Below, in pieces: positions 11,654-21,903 of a stretch of 64,000 nucleotides of DNA. A model generated the notes under the pieces. The model saw nothing but the letters and a program-made list of their open reading frames with translations, made no database searches and was not told where the DNA came from. A program made the position numbers and the translations under genes. The stretch is from contig CM041778.1 of the NCBI GenBank assembly GCA_023374045.1, forward strand, positions 362,984,831 through 363,048,830, in the 5' to 3' direction. The stretch is from Limonium bicolor. Lineage: Eukaryota; Streptophyta; Magnoliopsida; Caryophyllales; Plumbaginaceae. Position 1 is the first letter of the stretch, and every line of letters starts with the position of its first letter.

Positions 11654-12645
11654 TTTACAGTTTAAGAAAAATAAAGCTCTAAATAAGCTAATCATGAAGT
11701 GGTGAATTGTGGTACTGGTAGGAGTGGTGCGTGGTTAGGTGCAGCGAAAACGGTGGCGCAGAGGAATTTGGTGAAGGTGGTGGTTCTGGGCGGTGTGCAA
11801 ACGGGGTGAAAGTGATGGTGGTGGTCGGGTGAGCTTGGGCTGGGATGGTGCTGTGAAAGGGCGAATGGGGATAGAATGTGGCGTTAGTGGTGGGCGATGC
11901 GGGTGAAGGGAATGGAAGTAAAGGTGGTGGTCGGGTGAGCTTGGGTGAACGGGGTGTAAGGAGGTGGTTTGTGGGCTTGGGTGAACGACGTTAGAGAGGT
12001 ACTAATGATGGTCTTTGGTGGTGGTGAAATCGGTGAAGAGGAGCAGGTTGGGGCTGGGGAGAAATTTCGAGAGCAGGGGCGTGGCTGGAGGTTGAAGGAG
12101 ATTAGAATTAGAGATTGAGAAATGTCGCAGTCCGTCTATTCTGTAGAAAAACTGGTCTGGGTTTGCAAACCGGTACGCAAACCCGGACCACACTAAAAAC
12201 AAGTCAGTAAGTCATCCGCGTTTTGGTCCGGGTTTGCAAACTAGTACGCAAACCCAGACCACCTCCAAAAATAGGCAGTAAGGTGCTTGAACTTATGGTC
12301 CGGGTTTGCAAACCAGTACACAAACCTGAACCACACCAAAAACATGGAAGAAGCTTCGCCAAACTCTTGGTCCGGGTTTACAAACTAGTAAGCAAACTCG
12401 GACCACCCATAAGTGGCCAGAAACTCAAATCTGCAACTGATGTCCCTCTAGACCCCTGAATCGGTCTTCAAAATAATGAAACACTGAACAAAACATGTCT
12501 AACAAACACATTGGTCCAAAAAATGAAGAATGAAAAACAAAAAACTGACGAGAAATGAACAAAAACAAAAACCGTAAAACTTACAAAACTGGGTTGTCTC
12601 CTAGCCAGCCACCCTCTTTACGGTCTTTGGCTAGACCTTGGTTCA
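11654..12645 (-). other. Athila pol-env spacer with palindrome array
   Basis: No ORF is supported. The part nearest the env-like start (11,700-12,000) is rich in GGTGGT-type repeats on the plus strand. Positions 12,154-12,407 hold four palindromes of the type seen in this element's LTR. The shared module suggests a regulatory role for the downstream ORF, or an LTR-derived insertion (inference). Confidence 0.6.
12154..12407. repeat. Palindrome array between Athila pol and env-like ORF
   Basis: Four units start at 12,154, 12,225, 12,297 and 12,369 (71-72 bp apart). They have the same GGTCCGGGTTTGC...GCAAACCCGGACC arms as the LTR units at 8,738-8,919 and similar spacers. Confidence 0.9.
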
Positions 12646-13910
12646 TCAGTTTGAAGAATCGGGATCCCAGAGCCAGAGTGTTGATTGAACCATATCAACA
12701 TCGTTCCCTTGATACAACTTCAGCTGGGATCCATTAACCTTGAATGTTTCCCCTTTCTCGTTGACCACACCAATGACTCCATAAGGTGAAACAGTTGTAA
12801 CTGTGAATGGACCCGACCAATGAGACTTCAGCTTTCCCGGAATTAATTTCATTCTGGAATTGAACATTAGCACTCGGTCACCAATCTAAAACTCCCGTCT
12901 CACAAGTGTTTTGTCATGCCATCTCTTAGTCTGTTCCTTATTAATCTTGGCATTCTCATAGGTCTCCTCTCTTTCATCCAGCTCACAGAGCTGCAATTTT
13001 CTTTCCTCACCGGCCTTCTGAAGATCACAATTCAAAACTTTAAGTGCCCAAAAAGATTTATGTTCCAGCTCTACCGGAAGATGACACGCCTTTCCAAAAA
13101 CTAACTTGTATGAAGACATTCCCAAAGGTGTCTTATAAGTTGTCCGGTACACCTACAAGGCATCATCCAATTTCATAGACCAATCCTTACGGGATGAACT
13201 AACAGATTTCTGTAGAATCCACTTAATCTCTCTGTTAGTAACCTCAGCTTGCCCGTTGGTCTTTGGATGATAAGGTAGAGATACCTTAAGTCTCACTCCA
13301 TACTTTTGCAACAAAGCCTCAAACTGTTTGTTATAGAAGTGAGACCCTCCATCACTTATGATTGCCCGTGGTACACCAAACCTAGAGAAAATGTTTTTCT
13401 TCAAAAACCGAAGCACAACCTTTGCATCATTAGTAGGCGTAGCCACTGCTTCAGCCCATTTAGTCACGTAATCTACAACTACCAAAATGTAGAGGTTTGA
13501 ATGTGAAGAAGGAAACTGCCCCATGAAGTCTATTCCCCATAAATCAAATGGCTCAACCTCCAAGATGAAATTCAAGGGCATCTCATGCTTGGGCAAAAGG
13601 TTACCTTGGCGCTGACAGCTATCACATGTGGCTACAAATGTATGGCAGTCTTTATGCAGCATCTTCCAAAAGAAACCGGTTTCCAACACCTTAGCTGCTG
13701 TCTTGGCTGGCCCAAAATGTCCTCTAGCTTCTCTTGAATGACAGTGGACAAGGATGTCACATGTTTCAGTCTCCGGGACACACCGACGAATAATCCCATC
13801 ACCACAAACCTTGAACAAAAATGGATCATCCCAGCGGTAATGCTTAATAGTAGAAATGAATTTCTTCCGCTGCTAATAAGACATCTCATGTGGCAAAATC
13901 TATTTATCAA
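12646..13910 (-). pseudogene. pol: Athila integrase
   Basis: The zinc-binding N-terminus ([11 protein letters not shown] ... CDSCQRQG) is near 13,720-13,620. The catalytic core has Asp in GIDFMGQF, Asp in [10 protein letters not shown] and Glu in QAEVTNREI; the zinc domain and core sit in one open frame at 13,153-13,818. The C-terminal part continues at 12,886-13,152 and 12,646-12,873 (VLMFNSRMKLIPGKLKSHW). Stops at about 13,153 and 12,886 and a frame change near 13,880 interrupt it. All catalytic residues are present. Confidence 0.9.
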
Positions 13911-14486
13911 GGTAATTCACAATATCGGCATACCAAGGATCCTCCTTAAAACCAACTGCATACACCAGCACATGAGGGAAGTATTCATTGATCGGTATAC
14001 CGTTATCAGGACTCTGCATCCGTGATAAATGATCAGCAACTCTGTTCTACACTCCGGGCTTGTCTTTCACCTCAATATCAAACTCCTGAAGGAGTAATAT
14101 CCATCTGATCAACTGGGGCTTAGCATCATCTTTCTGGAACAAGTACCTCAAGGCAGAATGATCAATATGTACTATGACTTCGCTCCCGATGATGTACGGT
14201 CTAAACTTGTCACAAGCAAAGACAACTGCCTACAACTCCTTCTCTGTGGTGGCATAATTTCTCTGGGCCTCATTGAGCGTCTTGCATGCATAATAGATAA
14301 CACGTAGCACCTTCTCATGCCTTTGACGAAGAACTGCTCCCATAGAAAAATCGTCGCATCGCACATGATCTCGAAGGGTAAGGACCAATCAGGAGCAGCG
14401 ACAATGGGGGGCAGTCACCAGCTTTGCCTTGATCATATTGAATGCATCAAGACACTCCTTTGTGAACTCAAACTTTGCACCCTTCA
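13911..14486 (-). pseudogene. pol: Athila RNase H
   Basis: Minus-strand translation gives [48 protein letters not shown] and [11 protein letters not shown] in order, the usual gypsy RNase H motifs, then a linker to integrase. A frame change near 14,350 and stops near 14,230, 14,050 and 13,875 break it. It lies directly between reverse transcriptase and integrase, as expected for Ty3/gypsy. Confidence 0.8.
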
Positions 14487-15728
14487 CTATAAAATCACAT
14501 AGCGGATTAGAGATCTTTGAAAAATCTTTGATGAACCGTCTGTAGAAACCTCGTGACCAAGGAAACTTCTGACATCTTTCACAGAGGCTGACGGTGGCAA
14601 CTTCTTAATGACTTCAAATTTGGCTTTATCCACCTCAATACCCTTGCTTGATACCTTGTGACCCAACACAATGCCCTCTTGCACCATGAAGTGGCACTTC
14701 TCCTAGTTCAACACTAGATGAGTCTCTCTGCATCTGGCTAGAATTTGCTCTAAATTGTCCAAACAAGAATCAAACGTTAGTCCAAAAATAGAAAATTCAT
14801 CCATGAATACCTCGATGCACTTCTCAAGATAATCAGAAAATATAGCAGTCATGTATCGCTGGAAGGTAGCTGGCGCATTGCACAATCCGAAAGGCATGCG
14901 TCTATAAGCATATGTTCCATAGGGACATGTAAATGTGGTCTTCTCCTGGTCCTCTACAGCAATAGGAATCTGAAAATAGCCAGAATATCCATCCAAGAAA
15001 CAATAATATTTATGCCCTGAAAGTCTCTCTAACATTTGGTCAATGAATGGAAAAGGAAAATGATATTTTCTAGTGGCAGCATTCCACTTCCTATAGTCAA
15101 TACACACCCTATGCCCTGTAATAGTTCTTTGAGGAACTAATTCACCTTTTTCATTGGGAACTACAGTAAATCCCCCTTTCTTGGGCACTACCTGTGTAGG
15201 ACTTACCCATTCACTATTAGAAATATCATAGATGATACCTGCATCCAGAAGCTTGATTACCTCCTTCTTCACTACTTCCTTCATGTTAGGTATCAAATGT
15301 CGCTGAGGTTGAACCATTGGCTTGAAATTTTCCTCTAAATGAATGTGGTGGGTGCAAAAGTTGCCTGATATCCCCTTGATATCTGCAATAGACCATCCAA
15401 TTGCTTCCTTGTTCTTCTTGAGTACCTGTAAAAGTTGCTCCTCCTGTGTATTTGTTAGATTTGTAGAGATAATAACAGGTAAACTAGAGGGCTCAACTAA
15501 AACGACATATTTCAAATGACTAGGAAGAGGTTTTAGCTCTAAGGTGGGTGGTGCTTTGATAGAAGAAATCAACTCCTTAGGTTCTCGTTCTAGTCTCTCC
15601 TTCTCTACATTAGCACCCTTACGAAATGGCCTGCCTGCTGAAAGATGGAATGCAACCTCAGCAATTTCTGGATCCTCATGAGCTCCATCGAAAGAATTGA
15701 TTAAACACTTCTCTAACAGCTGAACCAA
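14487..15728 (-). pseudogene. pol: Athila reverse transcriptase, altered catalytic site
   Basis: A 341-codon open frame (14,703-15,728) holds WVSPTQVVPKKGG, CIDYRKWNAATRKYHFPFPF, FLDGYSGYFQIPI, GTYAYRRMPFGLCNAPATFQ and FMDEFSIFG. A second frame (14,487-14,687) holds the connection (GIVLGHKVSSKGIEVDKAK, DVRSFLG). In the catalytic box the usual second Asp is Glu (codon GAA, plus-strand 14,797-14,799), which should impair polymerase activity. A stop at about 14,703 separates the parts. Confidence 0.9.
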
Positions 15729-16660
15729 AAATATATTCCTGCATCAAAGAATCAATAGAATCCAAACTAAAACAAGCATGCACATCAGAAGGGTGTTTAG
15801 TAACCTTGAACAAATCAAAAACTAGCTGCTCATCATGCATTCTTAAAATAATCTTACCACCCTCAACATCAATGAGGGTTCTAGTTGTTCGCATGAAAGG
15901 ACGCCCAAGAATTAATGGCACTTCCTTGTCTTCCTCCATATCTAAAATCATAAAATCAGCAGGGAAAACAAAAGTACCAACAGAAACAACTAATCTCTCA
16001 CCACACCCTTCGGGAAAATAATGGATCTATCTACCAACTGAAGAGTAATATGAGTGGGCTCACACTCCCCTAATCCAAGCTTAAGATACATGGACAAAGG
16101 CATCAAATTAATGCTAGCTCCCAAATCATATAGACCCTTACCACAGTCGACATTACCTATTGAGCATGGAATGATTGGTAGACCGGGATCGTCAAGCTTT
16201 GCAGGAAGATTCTTGCTAAGCACTGCAAAAACTCTTTCTTTCAACTGCACCGTCTCCTTCTCAAGTAAGGACCTTCTATTTGAAAGGATGTCCTTCCAGA
16301 ACTTTGCATAGATAGGCATCTGCTTCAAAGCATCTGAAAAAGGAATATTAATTGTTAGTTTCTTAAAAATGCTTAGAAACTTACCAAACTGCTCGTCAAG
16401 GTCTCTCTTTTTCAACCGATTTGGAAATGGCACTTGGAGCTCAAGGACTGGCTGTCGTGATGATCGAGAAGACTGGACAGCTTCCCCGGTCAGCTCACTA
16501 TCTTTCTGTGCATTGTTGCCAACAGGAGTACTTTCTGACACCGGCCCCTCAATAATCTCTACCTCTTAATCAGCAACCTTGTCCTTTTCAGGTTCAGCTG
16601 GAGTGTTTTTAGCTTCAGGGATTGAATGATCAAGCTGCCTACCACTCCTCAAAGGAATTA
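15676..16660 (-). pseudogene. gag-pol: Athila gag C-terminus and protease
   Basis: Reading starts abruptly near 16,660 with PLRSGRQLDHS, a motif normally found in the middle of Athila gag-pol. The ORF 15,990-16,541 has PFPNRLKKRDLDEQFGKF and the protease active site CDLGASINLMPLS-type sequence (here YDLGASINLMPLS), then LQLVDRSI. The frame shifts to 15,676-15,951 (MILDMEEDKEVPLILGRPF). The N-terminal capsid half is absent, so this marks the truncation point of the element. Confidence 0.85.
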
Positions 16661-16668
16661 GTTGGTTT

Positions 16669-17069
16669 AAAGTACATTTCTATCGAAACCCAACTAGCTA
16701 ACATTTTTACTGAGTAGAAAAAGATTCAATAAGATTATTCATGATCTTGGAATGATATTCATTAATCACAATTAAATTGTCTTTTGTTTCCCATGATCGG
16801 TCACCAACATGTGAGCAACACCTATAATATTGTCGTTTTGTAGTCAACGAATAGTTTAATGCATAAAATACATGTCAAACAACTACTTCAAATAGATATG
16901 TCATCATTTCCACAAAAGTAAGGATAGACTAGAGACAGTGCAACAGATAGAAACGGGAAAAATGCAACAGATCGATGACAACCGTCACAACCGCTGCCCA
17001 TTATGAATTGTACCGTTAGGACATGTCAGCGAGAGGACGAGGAGGGGTCTCCGACCGTTACTTCATAAT
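16669..17069 (+). pseudogene. pol: Copia 1 RNase H end and post-pol spacer
   Basis: Immediately right of the Athila remnant, plus-strand frame gives LKYISIETQLANIFTE, the C-terminal RNase H signature of copia elements (normally KYI.TE.QLADIFTK). The segment is followed by a stop and by about 300 bp of non-coding DNA to the env-like leader. It shows that host copia 1 resumes here, but with the middle of RNase H missing. Confidence 0.75.
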
Positions 17070-17077
17070 TATAAAAG
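17070..17077 (+). promoter_or_regulatory. Candidate internal TATA box before the env-like ORF
   Basis: TATAAAAG lies in ATAATTATAAAAGGGTG, 181-188 bp upstream of the env-like ATG at 17,258. A pyrimidine-rich leader (about 17,095-17,160) follows. The arrangement resembles a plant core promoter, but the pyrimidine tract could equally be a splice acceptor region. Confidence 0.4.
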
Positions 17078-17257
17078 GGTGATGGGAGTCCTGTTCTCAT
17101 CACGTTATTTGCTCTCACTCTCTAAGCATTCAAGCAATTTCTCTTCTTCCTTACAAACACTCTAGAGAGCTCTTGTGCGAAAAATTCCTGCCTCACAGCC
17201 ACACTAAGAATTATCTAGCAAAAAGTTCGTAAATTCCGTAAAACCCTTCGATCAGAC

Positions 17258-19234
17258 ATGGCACCAAAATCCACTCTCCGCTCAAAGAAGAAGTTTGTCC
17301 TCAAGGAAGCTTCGTCAGTGCAAGTGGCCAACATGCGGCGGACAGAACCACACAGAGAATCGCCGCCCCCTCCTCTGTCCAAAGAATTAAAAGATCAACT
17401 TGTGCGCAGGGTAATAGATGAAGGTGAGTTGCAATATGAAGAGGTAAACTATATAAGCCTTTACTTGCCTAAGCTTCACCACCTAATCCAAATAGAAATT
17501 CTCAAGCCCAAAATACTTCCAACTCCTACCATCAAGAAAAACTGACAATGTCCTCTCAAAACCCTTCACCAAAAATTGCCACCAAACACTCTAAAGCTAA
17601 AGATCCCGAAAACCAAAATCTTTCTACTGCTACAACGAGTCGCGTAACTTGCGCAACTCGTGCCTCCAAACGTGCCAAAATCCAAATTGAAGCTCCACAA
17701 AAATCCTACTCCACACCAGAAAGAGCAACTCACAAGTTGCACTTCAGCAACAAGGAGGAAGCAACTCCTCAACAGTCGTAGAAGCAGTCATTCAACAGCT
17801 AGAGGAGGAGGAAGTGCGAAGTGATGAGAAGTCACAAAAAGAGGCCTCACCAAAGGAGAAGACACCAGAGGATGGTGTGACTGCACCAGACTCTGAGAAG
17901 GAAACCAGAATCCTCCCCCAGGTCATGGTACTTGTCGACGACAGGTCGCTGACGCCTCCACGACAAGCTCAGAAGTTGGGAGTGACACAGAATCGCAGTT
18001 ACCAATCATCTACACGCTCTAGGAGCTTGAGCAAGTAAGGAAAGCAAAAGGCAAAGAGAAGATGGCTCCATCACCACACTCTCTAGAATTGGAGGAGCTC
18101 TTCCAAGTCAAGAAGGCTGTGGTAAAGCCTCCACGTCCCCAATCTCTGAAGCGTCTCAAGAAGCTCAAGGAGCTAGAGCCCATGCTGATTAAGGCAGAAA
18201 ACATCAATGACAAGTCCTATCCTGTCTTACCCAAGACACTGGACACGGAATGGATGGAGCAAATGGGTCTTGGAGAGATCCTAGAGATACTAGAGTACCA
18301 AGGATGGATGGACCACTTATAAGAGCCTGTCACCATCTACACTGAACTGCTCAAAAGTATATACGACATCTAGGACCAATTCAAGCAATGGCGACAAAGA
18401 CTACATCATCTCTCAGGTTGAAGGAGTCCATATCAACATCACCAAGTCATGGATTTGCAACACCTTCAACTTGGAACCAGAAGGGCTGGTTGTTCGAAAG
18501 AACACCATCTGGAATGACTTGGGACATCAAGGCGGCAAAATGGTCCAGCTACTCAACAAAGGGGCCACAATGAAGAACTTCAATGCAGTAGAGATGTCCA
18601 TACCAGACAGGGTTCTCTTCATTCTGCTCACCCACAACATCACCCCATGGAACAAACGTACCCACATCGTCAACGCAAAAGATGTGAGGTTGCTTTATGC
18701 GATCAAGACCAAGGAGAAGATTGACCTCCCAGCTATGATTCTGCTTACCATAGAGGAGAGTAGATACATCAACTAAGGTCTAGTGCATGGGGGAGTGGTG
18801 AACAAGGCGCTATAACAGAATGGAGTGGACACTGACAGGTTCCACGAGTGCACGCGCACCACTCAGGACAGCATCTGTTCAGAGATGTTATCTAAAATGA
18901 AGATCAAGACGAAGGGAGATCAGTTGGTGGTTGCTCAGAAGCCAACCAAGAGCGAAGACACAAGGTCAGAGCCTCGCCCAACAGCAAGAACATCAGGACT
19001 CAAGTGGAAACGAAGTCTTTCACCAGTCCACGATAGGTCGGGGACCAGTATGGATACTTCAGTTAGGGAGGTTCTAAAGAGTGTGAGAGCTACTCTCATT
19101 GCTGTGCAGGCTGTCTCCAAAGAACCAAGTGTTCATAATATGGTTCAAGGAGCTATAGACTTCATAGAATCCCACCTCTATCCCGAGTTTTCTTTGTCTC
19201 TTAGAGACATAAGTGGAAACCGTGAGAAAAATTA
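17258..19234 (+). pseudogene. Copia 1 env-like gene (Sirevirus type)
   Basis: It begins MAPKSTLRSKKKFVLKEAS at 17,258, followed by lysine/proline/serine-rich sequence (17,548-18,040). A folded region follows with WICNTFNLEPEGLVVRKNT, LNKGATMKNFNAVEM and IWND/LLTHNITPWNKRTH (18,440-18,776), then GLVHGGVVNKAL, and a polar C-terminal region (18,825-19,234) ending FIESHLYPEFSLSLRD. These match plant 'putative transposon' proteins found after pol in Sireviruses. Frame changes near 17,540, 17,780, 18,040 and 18,440 and stops near 18,320, 18,776 and 18,813 break it. No clear membrane segment is visible. Confidence 0.65.
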
Positions 19235-19609
19235 GTTTCTAGATTAGATTTGTTTATATTTTTGTTGCCATTGACTATCTGTTTCTTAGAAAATCTTTTG
19301 ATATGAATGAAATGCAAACTGTTTCTTTGTCGACTTGAATGATCAAACCATTGGTTACGATATAATTTATTGTATTGGCTGCTTCTTCCTTGATTAAAAA
19401 TAGCAAAATGATCAGAGATATTTAGTCTCATCCATTCCACTAATCCTATCTCCTAACTTGACACCTAAAAAGCCTACAAACATATCCCACAAGACGTAAC
19501 ACCTCATTTATTATCACTCACCGAGCAGTCGTCGAGCATATCCTCAACTATCTACAAATACTTGCTCAGTTCATTCGTCACTCACGATCATCATTTCACA
19601 TCTCATAAA
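19235..19609 (+). other. Spacer between env-like gene and small ORF
   Basis: AT-rich at first, then pyrimidine- and CA-rich (about 19,440-19,605), like a 5' leader. No ORF or promoter motif is convincing. Confidence 0.4.
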
Positions 19610-19951
19610 ATGGCACAAACTCCACAAAGCTCCTACAGCTCAAATGAGAAAACAATACATTCCACCATTCGTAAACTCATGTTCACAAAACATCCAAAGA
19701 AATACGTCGCCCAATATGTCCAACCAAACTCCGACTCATTCACAGCTTGGTCTAGAACCTTAAGTGTTACTCCCTCTTATACTAGGACTCCTCACTGCAT
19801 GGAGTTTATAGTAGATTCTGAGGAGTCAGATATTTCCACCACAGTTGAATCACTCTTGTTTGAATCCACCACAACTAAGAAACCTTAGTTAAAAGTTTCC
19901 TTATCGGAGGATGAACCCTATGGCCTAGATGATATCGAATGGGATCTCTAG
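19610..19951 (+). pseudogene. Small extra ORF of copia 1, unknown function
   Basis: An ATG at 19,610 opens MAQTPQSSYSSNEKTIHS..., a basic N-terminal half (KLMFTKHPKKYVAQYV), then a Ser/Thr-rich middle. A stop lies at 19,886-19,888. The same frame continues with an acidic tail (LKVSLSEDEPYGLDDIEWDL) to a second stop at 19,949-19,951, so the original product was perhaps 113 residues. I do not recognise the family. It lies between the env-like gene and the polypurine tracts, where Sireviruses normally have no further gene. Confidence 0.45.
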
Positions 19952-20061
19952 ACATGCCACTCTATCTATATTATCTCGTTCATGCTTGTTTTGTACTCTA
20001 TGGAATGTTATGGCCTTTACAATATCTTATGTTGTGTAGTTGCTCCCTACTATTGTTGTAT

Positions 20062-20284
20062 GGAAAAGGGGGAAAGAAAAGATATGTACTTGTGTTATGT
20101 AATATCTTAGTGAAGAACTTTCTACTATAGTGATAATATAAATAAAAGCTGTTATCTTTTGTTATTCAAATCTTTCAACCCTTAACAAACTCAGGGGGAA
20201 TCCTTCTTAAGGGGAATCTCTCAAATTTTCAAATTGTTAAGTACATATAATTTTATATAGGTTGCCATCATCAAAAAGGGGAAA
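20062..20284 (+). promoter_or_regulatory. Multiple polypurine tracts before the copia 1 3' LTR
   Basis: Purine runs occur at 20,062-20,080 (GGAAAAGGGGGAAAGAAAA), 20,194-20,200, 20,208-20,216 and 20,273-20,284 (AAAAAGGGGAAA). The last lies one base before the LTR and is the likely plus-strand primer. Repeated tracts here are a known Sirevirus trait. Confidence 0.75.
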
Positions 20285-20285
20285 T

Positions 20286-21367
20286 TGTTAAGTCAAAATC
20301 CTGTAATTTTTGATGATAGCAAACCTTGTGTTGTGTATTTAACATGTTTGTCAAGCTTTATGATTCAGATAGACAGACAAAAGAGTGGCTTAGCACGCAA
20401 GGTTGCAAGCGCACTTGATTCACGACATGTGCCCAACCAGTCGGGCACCTGTCAAGGAGAGCTCACGCTAGAACTTCTAGAACACGCAAGAAGTCAGACA
20501 CCGTAAGAAAGATATCTCTTATGCTTCAGGAGTAAATCAAAGACAAAGACTGTAAGAAGATTGACATATCTATGCAGACTCACATATTCACAATATCAAC
20601 TAGCACACGACAAGAATATAACTCATTAATGTAGAAATGAAGATAAGTAAAGGGCTACTTATCAGAACTATTACATAGCCATAGTGAAGTCTAAAGGAGC
20701 ATTTATGAGCATTAATGAGCCAGACAAGATCAGACAAGTTGGGCACACAAGTGGTGCTCTACCAATCAAGAGAGCTGCCGCCGACGTGTTCAGTAGCAAG
20801 GGGACACGTGTTCCGGCAACTCCAAATCAAGTTGGAGCCTCTCTATAATACTAATGTGGTTGTTATATGATAGGTCAAAATAAGAATATACTCCTTGAAT
20901 TTACAAGCTTATAGGACGATAGTTACATTTAGACTAACAGTATATATACTTTTATTTATGTTATATGTAAGTGAACCTGTACGATAATGAAAAACAGAGA
21001 GACTATCTAAGCAAGAGTGAATCAAACTTAAGTGTATGTAAGGGCTAGAGAGTTAGTGAGCTGGTTAGGACTGGTGTTGTGTGTCAACACTTTGTAATTG
21101 GTAGACTGATCAGTCGGGGAGCGGTTGGGGAACCATAGGCCGACTGTCAGTAGAGGGTAGAGGATTTTGGGATAAAGTCCTAAACTTTCTCGGAGTCCGT
21201 GTGTGGGGCGAGGGAGATTGAGTGAATTTTGTGTGTGTAAATTCTCAATCAAATAGAGTTTCCAGTTTGAGTTTATCTCGTGTCTTTCCTTAACTAACAA
21301 AGTTTAATTGAGTCTACGATATGTCCACGATCGATCGGGGACGCATCAGGAGCGCTAGCTAGTTTCA
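20286..21367 (+). repeat. Copia 1 3' LTR (1,082 bp)
   Basis: It runs TGTTAAGTC...AGTTTCA directly after the polypurine tract. It includes a TATA-like CTCTATAATAC near 20,842. The flanking bases beyond 21,367 are coding sequence of another copia RNase H (copia 2), so the element inserted there. Its 5' partner is outside the window, so the duplication cannot be checked. Confidence 0.85.
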
Positions 21368-21850
21368 ATGGTACCTGAGTTCCCCCTGGATTCACACTAA
21401 TGGGTTAAAGTGGCTCTGAATTTGCAAGTTCCCTTCTTGACAGGATGAGTACCTCTAGTACTATCCAGTTTTTAGGGCTTTGTCTTGTAGCTTGGAGCTC
21501 TAAAACATAAAACATGGTGGCACTATGTTCAGCGAGGCTGAGTATGTGCCCACTGGTGCATATTGTGCATAGATTTTATGGATTCAACAACTTCAAGACT
21601 ACCATATTCCCTCTTCTTGTACTACTATTTTTTGTGATAACAATAGTCCAATTTTTTTGTTTAAAAATCCTATTCATCGCTCCAGAGCAAAGCACATAGA
21701 AACATGAAATCATTTTCTACGAGATTGTGTTGAATAGGGATTGGTGCAGCTAGAGTATGTCTTAACTACGGATCAACTTGTAGACATATTCACCAAACCA
21801 CTCCAACAAGGACCATTTGAGACACTATGATCCCAACTTGGGATGACTCA
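21368..21850 (+). pseudogene. pol: Copia 2 RNase H, C-terminal half
   Basis: From 21,389 the frame gives GFTLMG, then SLLDRMSTSSTIQFLG, CLVAWSSK, EAEYVPTGAYCA, IFCDNNSPI, and finally YVLTTDQLVDIFTKPLQQG (21,755-21,815). These are in-order copia RNase H motifs. An in-frame stop occurs at about 21,407 and a one-base slip near 21,530, with further stops after. Its abrupt start at the end of the copia 1 LTR shows the nesting. Confidence 0.85.
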
Positions 21851-21903
21851 TTCAAGCTATACGAGCTAGTATCTCCTTTTCTCTTATGCTTTAATATTAG
21901 TAA

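Larger units (their letters stand above)
7694..16668 (-). mobile_element. Athila-type Ty3/gypsy retrotransposon, 5' LTR and gag N-terminus lost
   Basis: In minus orientation the order is gag end/protease, reverse transcriptase, RNase H, integrase, an env-like ORF, a long 3' untranslated region and a 3' LTR at 7,694-9,173. The sequence (LRSGRQL before protease, DLGASINLMPLS, FLDGYSGYFQIPI) is Athila-like. At about 16,660-16,675 it stops inside gag and the next bases are the RNase H end of host copia 1. The 5' LTR, the gag N-terminus and roughly 150 residues of host RNase H are therefore missing, most simply by one deletion. Confidence 0.85.
1..21367 (+). mobile_element. Copia 1: Sirevirus-type Ty1/copia retrotransposon, degenerate, hosting a CACTA and an Athila
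   Basis: The order is gag (from 424), two CCHC knuckles, protease, integrase, reverse transcriptase, a short RNase H remnant, an env-like gene, a small extra ORF, several polypurine tracts and a 3' LTR. Env-like ORFs downstream of pol and multiple polypurine tracts are known Sirevirus traits. The element is split at 483-3,378 by a CACTA and at 7,694 to about 16,668 by an Athila. The right insertion loses part of RNase H. The left end is outside the window. Many stops and frameshifts make it non-coding as a whole. Confidence 0.85.

Noticed and set aside
8738..12407. Regularly spaced palindromic repeats that could be mistaken for a CRISPR array.
   Set aside because: The spacers are similar to each other, there are no cas genes, and the repeats lie inside a plant LTR retrotransposon.
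21369..21383. TGGTACCTGAGTT right after an LTR, resembling a tRNA-Met primer site.
   Set aside because: A polypurine tract on the left shows the LTR is a 3' LTR. The bases are better read as RNase H coding sequence continuing into GFTLMG and SLLDRMSTS.
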